Shown here piece by piece: positions 62,401-64,000 of a stretch of 64,000 nt of DNA. The position numbers were made by a program, and so were the translations under genes. Within the stretch, counting starts at the first letter, position 1; every line of letters begins with the position of its first letter. Source of the DNA: Lepisosteus oculatus. Taxonomy: Eukaryota; Chordata; Actinopteri; Semionotiformes; Lepisosteidae. The notes below the pieces were generated by a model. The model made no database searches. It had not been told where the DNA came from and saw only the letters and a list, made by a program, of their open reading frames with translations. The stretch spans positions 19,821,501 through 19,885,500 of the forward strand of contig NC_090700.1 of the NCBI RefSeq assembly GCF_040954835.1. The letters run 5' to 3'.

Positions 62401-63942
62401 CAATTACCAGTCTGAGAAATATTAAAGCAGAAGCCCAATTCTTTGTACACATTTGACTCAGAAAAGCTTGTGCATAGATGAATCAACATTATAAAACGGC
62501 AAAAGACAGTAATGCATGAGGAACTAGGAATGACTGGGCAACATGGCTAGTTAAAGCTATTTTCTGTTTCTTTCAAATCAGGTTTCGGGGGAACCAGAGC
62601 CTATCACAGCAGCTACGGTCAGCAGCCACCATACCAGTATGTTTTGGACTTTGGAGGAAACACAGGGAGAACATACATAGAACTCCACAGTCCAGAATTG
62701 AACCCAGGGCCCAGCATTGTGAGGCAGCAATGCTAACCACTGCGACATTGTGCTGCCAATAGCAAGTTTGTGATTAAAATAATTAAAATGACTAAATAAC
62801 AAGCAGTTTAAGAGATAGAACAAAGCAGACAATGTAATTTGTTGAGTCAAACGGGAAACTGGCGGGAAAGCTCAAAGCTTACGCTGAACTCTCTCTGCAT
62901 TTACCTTATACAGAGGTTACATACATGCAGTCTTGCCAGTTGATGGTTAGCAGTCAGTGCAATGCATTTATCCATTGATAAATGGATAACAAACCTTACT
63001 GCAGTCTAGATATTGGATGCCAGCAAACAGTTAGCAAAACCAACGTCCTTATGAATTCCATCAAAATAAACCAGCAAATGTCTTGTGCGTTAACAGGTTT
63101 TCTACAAAAAGTCTTCTGATGAAAGCCCTGTAAAAGTGAGAGAATTTGATATCAACCCTCAAAGTCAACCCAGAAGTCTACTTATGGACAGATACTTCAG
63201 GGGACAAGTGGAAACTAAAGCAATGAGAAATCGGGAATGAAATCAGGAGAATTTTCAACCTTCAAGAAAAGGATGGAATAGATTCTTGGATCAATAAGCT
63301 AAGGTTGCTCTAAACAAATGTTAGTGGGACCAGTAGGGGGCGCTCAACCTGCAGTCTGTGTGGATCCTAATGCCCCAGTATAGTAACTGGGACACTATAC
63401 TGTAAAAAGGGACCATCCTTAAAATGAGAAGTAAAACAGAGCTCCTGACTCTCAGTGGTCATTAAAAATTCCAGGGTGTTTCTTGAAAAGAGGAAGGGTG
63501 TTAACCTTGAGTCCTGGTCAAATTTCCCCCTGGCCTTTACCAGTCATGGCCTCCTATTAATCCCCATCTATGAACTGGGTTCATCACTCTGCTCTCCTCC
63601 CCACTGAAAGCTTGTGTGTGGCGAGGGTACTGGTGCACCATGGCTGCCGCTGCACGATCCAGCTGGGGCTACAGACTGGTGGTAATAGAAGGGAGCCCCC
63701 ACTGCCTATAAAGCACTTTGAGCGGAGACTCCAGAAAAGCGTTATACAAGTATAAGGAATTATTATTTTACCATGTTCCTTTTCAGAGATTGCTGGCAAC
63801 CTGTTTCTGGCTTCCAGTGCTGCTGGGACCAGGGCACTGAAAGGGAAGGTTTGCAGGATGAGATCTTCATTAAGAGCTGACCCCAGCTCTTCACACTCCC
63901 CCTCACTGCCCTCCATTATCACGTCCACCATGTCCAGCACAT
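38194..63942 (-). CDS. URB1: URB1, nucleolar pre-ribosome-associated protein 1 (3' part, last 23 coding exons)
   Basis: URB1 (yeast Npa1/Urb1) is a nucleolar scaffold of early pre-60S particles, needed for 27S/32S pre-rRNA processing. Twenty-three exons totalling 4,565 bases encode about 1,520 residues, against about 2,270 in the human protein. The N-terminal third lies beyond position 64,000. Phase is continuous across every junction. Diagnostic blocks include TLEQWFLAVELESLPPHNLN, VTASDWNSFVKTGLKYRYRD, AHFSVLMGAYGATLS, SLLWGPAAVEHHKAS, LYDPCFLLPLFSVLL, VAALSSYDPHVRAAAYQVLG, ISLVHTLWFTNLGDK and LILLHKWS. These belong to the helical-repeat C-terminal half (NopRA1-type region). No catalytic site is expected. 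Only the exon near 54.3 kb has an uncertain acceptor. Introns hold many repeats and a hAT relic. Confidence 0.93.
39300..39425 (+). repeat. SINE-like repeat fragment, family B
   Basis: It holds CTGTCTGGAGTCTGCATGCT and CTTGTGCTCGATCCGTCCAT, a shortened and worn copy just downstream of the exon v donor in URB1 intron sequence. Confidence 0.55.
39480..40082 (-). CDS. URB1: URB1 exon v (603 bp)
   Basis: The acceptor CCTTTCAG precedes a Lys/Arg-rich stretch TSKERTRGKGFSL. The exon continues through FLRSIFCSWEPAILPGP, LHKFLQWIHSSVLPFPGVVG and VHLFTSIMTRLLEAQG to STHVDESRR. The donor is GTAAGC. The first part is a low-conservation linker. Confidence 0.94.
40088..40445. repeat. Dispersed repeat relic in URB1 intron
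   Basis: It contains AATTTATATAGTGCTTGTCA, TTTTTAATGATCAAGTAGG and TCAATGTCTCATCCAAAGGG. The last two resemble the body of the 5S-SINE family (TTTTTAATGACCACAG and CTTATCCAAAGGACGG at 27.2 kb). It may be a related element with another head. Confidence 0.4.
40528..40569 (+). repeat. Two-unit 21-bp tandem repeat
   Basis: AAGTCTCTTGTCCCTGCT occurs twice back to back with a period of 21 bases. Confidence 0.8.
41008..41249 (-). CDS. URB1: URB1 exon u
   Basis: It encodes TGSKALQLAQFLQTLSSVLT, MTLKERTLSCTEALILLHKW and KHKVKELL plus A before GTGAGT. The acceptor is TTTCACAG. Confidence 0.95.
42285..42480 (+). repeat. SINE-like repeat, family B (partial)
   Basis: A tRNA-like head (TGGTGTCTCGCAGCGCTGGG, then CCCTGGATTCAATTCCTGG) and part of the body are recognisable in the URB1 intron. 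Confidence 0.6.
42875..43005 (-). repeat. SINE-like repeat 3' fragment, family B, reverse
   Basis: ATCCACCTGTGGATGG and AGGGTCGTGGGGAGCCAGAG match the reversed 3' end of the family. Confidence 0.5.
43215..43375. repeat. Duplicated segment D, copy 1
   Basis: About 160 bp share phrases with 44,385-44,545, including CATGAGGATGTTATGTAACT (identical) and TTTGTAAATACTCCCCAG (identical). It lies in the URB1 intron after exon t. Confidence 0.75.
43479..43673 (-). CDS. URB1: URB1 exon t
   Basis: It encodes FIESRILSSLISLVHTLWFT, NLGDKESRAVHS and LIDEFVRLLLAFIRHI plus CA before GTAAGA. The acceptor is TCTTGTAG. Confidence 0.95.
44385..44545. repeat. Duplicated segment D, copy 2
   Basis: Partner of 43,215-43,375 in the same orientation. 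It ends 8 bp from the donor of URB1 exon s. Confidence 0.75.
44554..44657 (-). CDS. URB1: URB1 exon s
   Basis: It encodes ILDVLQQAAHVTKAAYELIK and CHGLLTWILQVLEK plus AG before GTGAGT. The acceptor is AGATTCAG. A dispersed repeat begins within about 10 bp of its donor. Confidence 0.94.
45459..45602 (-). CDS. URB1: URB1 exon r
   Basis: It encodes HKVERHWLLGFLVEGLKDKN, CYELCDRQGVFQILLSYCSN and PICEESVQ. Forty-eight codons in phase 0. The acceptor is TCTGCAG and the donor GTGAGC. Confidence 0.95.
46018..46566 (+). repeat. SINE-like repeat, family B, split by a nested SINE
   Basis: The left part runs to about 46,152 and ends in GCTTCTGGGAAAAT. The right part resumes near 46,429 with AAATTAGCCCTGGTATGAAT. 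Between them lies a complete family A SINE. The family B consensus is continuous across this point in other copies. Confidence 0.8.
46153..46428 (+). repeat. tRNA-derived SINE, family A, nested
   Basis: It has the A-box-like CTGTGGCTAAGGATCTGCGC, B-box-like GGTTCGTACCC, body CGCCGTATAAATGGCTGACC and tail GGCCAATAAAGTGTTCTTA. An AAAT-type short duplication may mark its insertion. Confidence 0.88.
46678..46784 (-). CDS. URB1: URB1 exon q
   Basis: It encodes EHMYVVLNKFLLSHQYLDLQ and KVPCFFKLFYSFDLE. It ends in phase 0 before GTAAAT. The acceptor is TTCCTAG. Confidence 0.94.
46876..46987 (-). CDS. URB1: URB1 exon p
   Basis: It encodes LLYLMDAVRNGIRQPNVRLP and FLLVAYISRVAQQMLKP plus one base before GTTGGT. 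The acceptor is GTCGTAG. Confidence 0.93.
47240..47330 (+). repeat. SINE-like repeat 5' fragment, family B
   Basis: TGTAAGCACTGCAGCCTCTT and TTGATTCCTGTGTGAAGTTT match the head and start of the body. The rest is missing. Confidence 0.5.
47918..48078 (-). CDS. URB1: URB1 exon o
   Basis: It encodes CVVDCYKFVSCNAFGVTVAA, LSSYDPHVRAAAYQVLGQFY and DGARFKERRQ. The acceptor is TGGGCAG and the donor GTAAGG. It ends in phase 0. Confidence 0.95.
48530..48842 (+). repeat. SINE-like repeat, family B
   Basis: It runs from TGGTGGCACAGCACTTAGCA to GAAAATGGATGGATGGATG and ends 25 bp before the hAT element. Confidence 0.8.
48868..50252 (+). mobile_element. hAT transposon relic
   Basis: The ends are CAGTGGTTCTCAAACTGTGG and the inverted AAGTTTGAGAACCACTG. 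The 8-bp flanks CTCAACAC (48,860-48,867) and CTCTACAC (50,253-50,260) match at 7 of 8 bases, as expected of a hAT target-site duplication. The element is 1,385 bp, much shorter than an autonomous copy. It lies antisense to URB1. Confidence 0.9.
49403..49929 (+). pseudogene. hAT transposase fragment (ZBED5/Charlie-like)
   Basis: The open stretch includes CFSLQLDESIVDLANLLVYV, EDFLFCKPLPTGTTG and CVGVCTDGARAMTSR. These are hallmarks of the hAT family also seen in domesticated ZBED5/SCAND3-type genes. A frameshift near 49,890 disrupts the conserved His-Arg-Glu region, and a stop follows at 49,929. The zinc finger and dimerisation ends are missing. It is a dead fragment rather than a domesticated gene. 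Confidence 0.85.
50293..50340 (+). repeat. SINE-tail fragment
   Basis: TAGTAGATGCCTTTATCCAA and GATGACTTATAATTC resemble the tail of a common fish tRNA-derived SINE. A similar piece (GCTCTTTATCCAAGGTGACC) is at about 44,010-44,050. Confidence 0.45.
50617..50719 (-). CDS. URB1: URB1 exon n
   Basis: It encodes DEEELLFTDKRIGDLSALYD and PCFLLPLFSVLLKP plus one base before GTAAGA. The acceptor is CTTGCAG. Confidence 0.95.
51309..51477 (-). CDS. URB1: URB1 exon m
   Basis: It encodes SLLWGPAAVEHHKASRNLGS, SLWQQPTSQDVLALL and LHFPEQRQIIPQ, among the best-conserved URB1 segments. The acceptor is TCCTCGAG and the donor GTACTG. Confidence 0.95.
52382..52417. repeat. Perfect 13-bp hairpin
   Basis: CTATTGAACTATT (52,382-52,394) is followed after 10 bases by its exact reverse complement AATAGTTCAATAG (52,405-52,417). 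It lies in a URB1 intron about 100 bp from exon l. Confidence 0.85.
52514..52577 (-). CDS. URB1: URB1 exon l (64 bp)
   Basis: It encodes DQKMLQLLQEYERNGVSLAE and F. The acceptor is TTTTTCAG and the donor GTAAGT. Both ends split codons and fit the neighbours. Confidence 0.9.
52870..52972 (-). repeat. tRNA-derived SINE head, family C, reverse
   Basis: On the minus strand it reads GGCAGCACAGTCTAGTATTA, GGTTTTGGACTCCAGACC and GGTTGTGGGTTCAAATCCCA, a tRNA-like A/B-box layout. I know similar heads from fish SINEs. It is too divergent to be a functional tRNA. Confidence 0.55.
53271..53346 (-). CDS. URB1: URB1 exon k
   Basis: It encodes KCPGVCSSAHFSVLMGAYGA and TLSTT plus one base before GTAGGA. 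The GAYGATLS block is conserved in URB1. The acceptor is GGTAAAG. Confidence 0.9.
54274..54362 (-). CDS. URB1: URB1 exon j (acceptor uncertain)
   Basis: The in-phase reading gives RCRVLVELSLTTLQAPRSPE and PPVGATEQQ before donor GTTAGA. The in-phase acceptor (CAAAAG) is weak. A stronger acceptor (GTTTTTCAG before 54,387) would need a phase-0 upstream donor. The exon exists, but its borders need transcript evidence. Confidence 0.55.
54545..54660 (-). repeat. SINE-like repeat 3' fragment, family B, reverse
   Basis: ATCCATCCATCCATTTTCTA, AGGGTCGCAGGGGAGATGAG and CACCCTGGATAGGATGCCAG match the reversed end of the family. It lies between URB1 exons i and j. Confidence 0.65.
54709..54890 (-). CDS. 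URB1: URB1 exon i
   Basis: It encodes YRYRDQVFLENLNNLLVLVY and VHMMVTSHSLFLSTLL, ending AEEEQNGTK plus G before GTGACT. An alternative donor inside it (HMM before GTAACA) would remove the conserved SLFLSTLL block. Confidence 0.82.
55333..55391 (-). CDS. URB1: URB1 exon h (59 bp)
   Basis: A short exon encoding GSVKQVTASDWNSFVKTGL. The acceptor is CATACAG and the donor GTAAGC. Its phases (0 in, 2 out) are needed to join exons g and i. Confidence 0.9.
55694..55819. mobile_element. Fold-back MITE, family M
   Basis: The left arm is AGGAACAAATAAAGGTTTAT then TCCATGCTGAAAAGAG. The loop has ACGGTTGTGGAGCCTTCTTC. The right end is GATGCAGCTACCTACTTGAACT. It lies in a URB1 intron. Confidence 0.7.
56347..56533 (-). 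CDS. URB1: URB1 exon g
   Basis: It encodes WMLVDSITEGLAGAPQTQAS and a highly charged helix YKEQEQAVQEKEEKMLQQLQ, likely a coiled coil. It ends in phase 0 before GTATAT. Confidence 0.92.
56650..56676 (+). repeat. GATAT microsatellite
   Basis: Short run of ATGAT and GATAT units (GATATGATATGATATG) directly before the 5S-SINE head. Confidence 0.75.
56680..56903 (+). repeat. 5S-rRNA-derived SINE, 5' half
   Basis: It keeps the 5S-like head (CACTGAAGCTAAGCAGGTGT, GCCTGGTCAGTACCTGGATT, GGAGACCTCCTG) and the start of the body, then is truncated near ATCCTTTGGA. It lies in the URB1 intron between exons f and g. Confidence 0.85.
57220..57424 (-). CDS. URB1: URB1 exon f
   Basis: It encodes HAAVLRDLKEALLVKLLDMV and LSSLLESVDSFER. 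The acceptor is CTGTGCAG and the donor GTATAC. Both ends split codons. Confidence 0.92.
57762..58163 (+). repeat. 5S-derived SINE, headless copy
   Basis: The body starts at GCGGCCAGTGGAGGGCACTC and the tail AAGCGCTTTGAGTGGAGTGT, then AAGGAATTATTATTATT, is intact. The 5S head is missing, as in 5'-truncated retroposition. Confidence 0.85.
58297..59134 (-). CDS. URB1: URB1 exon e (838 bp, largest)
   Basis: It opens VLGAVLKSIFSHPTLEQWFL and runs 279 codons to DPMRPKE plus G before GTATGA. The helical repeats are leucine-rich. This single open stretch is the strongest evidence that the locus is intact. Confidence 0.95.
59896..60075 (-). CDS. URB1: URB1 exon d
   Basis: It encodes FSKDTGIVLLNVYMDLLRTL and an acidic linker SSNSQDESDLFVDVN. 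Sixty codons, phase 0 at both ends. The acceptor is TATCTTCAG and the donor GTAGGT. Confidence 0.88.
60792..60944 (-). CDS. URB1: URB1 exon c
   Basis: It encodes AAYSRGATYMLQDSFKESVE through VKHVLLYIKTCVDNFGM, 51 codons in phase 0 at both ends. The acceptor GATGAAG follows a pyrimidine tract. The donor is GTAAGT. Confidence 0.85.
61019..61041 (+). repeat. G-rich low-complexity run
   Basis: Runs of 7-8 G separated by T and AA. On the sense strand of URB1 it is a C run about 75-100 bp upstream of the exon c acceptor. Confidence 0.8.
61318..61655 (+). repeat. SINE-like repeat, family B
   Basis: It contains CAGTGTGGAGTTTGTATGTT, CTCACACAGTCCAAAAACAA and CATGGTGTACCCTGCCTTGT, and ends near AAAAATTGATGGA. 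Confidence 0.75.
61986..62022. repeat. Perfect 14-bp hairpin
   Basis: ACACCCCACAATTC (61,986-61,999) is followed after 9 bases by its exact reverse complement GAATTGTGGGGTGT (62,009-62,022). It lies about 60 bp from the URB1 exon b donor. Confidence 0.85.
62081..62289 (-). CDS. URB1: URB1 exon b
   Basis: It encodes MHGVVPEFLIAVLSDVLHSQ and RDPLPLCLALQQYDKELVS, ending REEL in phase 0 before GTAAGG. The acceptor is CTCCCCAG. Confidence 0.9.
62580..62760 (-). repeat. SINE-like repeat, family B, reverse
   Basis: On the minus strand it reads from GGCAGCACAATGTCGCAGTG and CCTGGGTTCAATTCTGG through TATGTTCTCCCTGTGTTTCC, then is shortened. Confidence 0.7.
63297..63768 (+). repeat. 5S-derived SINE, copy with eroded head
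   Basis: Only the end of the head (AAGCTAAGGTTGCT) is kept. The body is complete, and the tail TAAAGCACTTTGAGCGGAGA then AAGGAATTATTATTTTA ends 3 bp from the donor of URB1 exon a. Confidence 0.82.
63772..63942 (-). CDS. URB1: URB1 exon a (first in window)
   Basis: The acceptor TTTTTCAG precedes VLDMVDVIMEGSEGECEELG. The exon ends LPAISEKEH plus G before donor GTAAAA. An acidic run marks a loop between helical repeats. Confidence 0.85.
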
Positions 63943-64000
63943 CTGAAAAACAGGAGCAGGTGCTTAAAACCGCTGTCATCCTCCACATTTGCCAGCAGCT
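63943..64000 (-). other. URB1: URB1 intron at window edge
   Basis: The last 58 bases hold the polypyrimidine tract and acceptor of exon a. The upstream third of URB1 is outside the window. Confidence 0.8.

Overview
This is vertebrate nuclear DNA, most probably from a ray-finned fish. It is AT-rich, has long introns with GT-AG splice sites, and carries many fish-type repeats: tRNA-derived SINEs, a 5S-rRNA-derived SINE, a Tc1 element, a hAT element and fold-back MITEs. Some repeats resemble ones I associate with non-teleost ray-finned fish such as gar, bowfin or sturgeon. That is an impression only, and I cannot name the species.

Four protein-coding genes are present in the order and orientation I know from human chromosome 21q22.1. 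They are HUNK (+, 1,701-16,284, nine coding exons, complete), MIS18A (-, 25,908-32,459, five coding exons, complete), MRAP (+, 34,274 to about 35,129 or 35,274, three coding exons) and URB1 (-, 38,194 to beyond 64,000). The last 23 coding exons of URB1, about 1,520 codons, lie in the window. Exon borders were placed by reading splice sites and checking that codon phase is kept across each junction. All four genes read open from end to end. Two junctions remain ambiguous: the last MRAP exon and one URB1 exon near 54.3 kb.

The genes are not a functional unit. HUNK is an AMPK-related Ser/Thr kinase, MIS18A licenses centromeres for CENP-A loading, MRAP is the single-pass partner of the ACTH receptor, and URB1 is a nucleolar factor for 60S ribosome assembly. 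Their linkage is conserved synteny. MIS18A and MRAP are divergent, with 1.8 kb between start codons. MRAP and URB1 converge on a repeat-containing 3' interval.

Layout: 1-1,700 HUNK upstream region; 1.7-16.7 kb HUNK; 16.7-25.6 kb gene desert with an odd fold-back element; 25.6-32.5 kb MIS18A, with a decayed Tc1 transposon in its second intron; 32.5-34.2 kb intergenic, with a CpG-rich MIS18A promoter and a compact unexplained TATA/ORF/AATAAA unit; 34.2-35.3 kb MRAP, whose 3' end abuts a MITE; 38.2-64 kb URB1, whose introns hold a hAT relic, nested SINEs and 5S-SINEs.

I found no bacterial-type system, CRISPR array or viral gene. The less ordinary observations are a MITE that has swallowed an inverted copy of DNA lying about 640 bp away, several short perfect hairpins that look like template-switch mutations, the ambiguous repeat-bordered tail of MRAP, and an apparent missing exon in HUNK.
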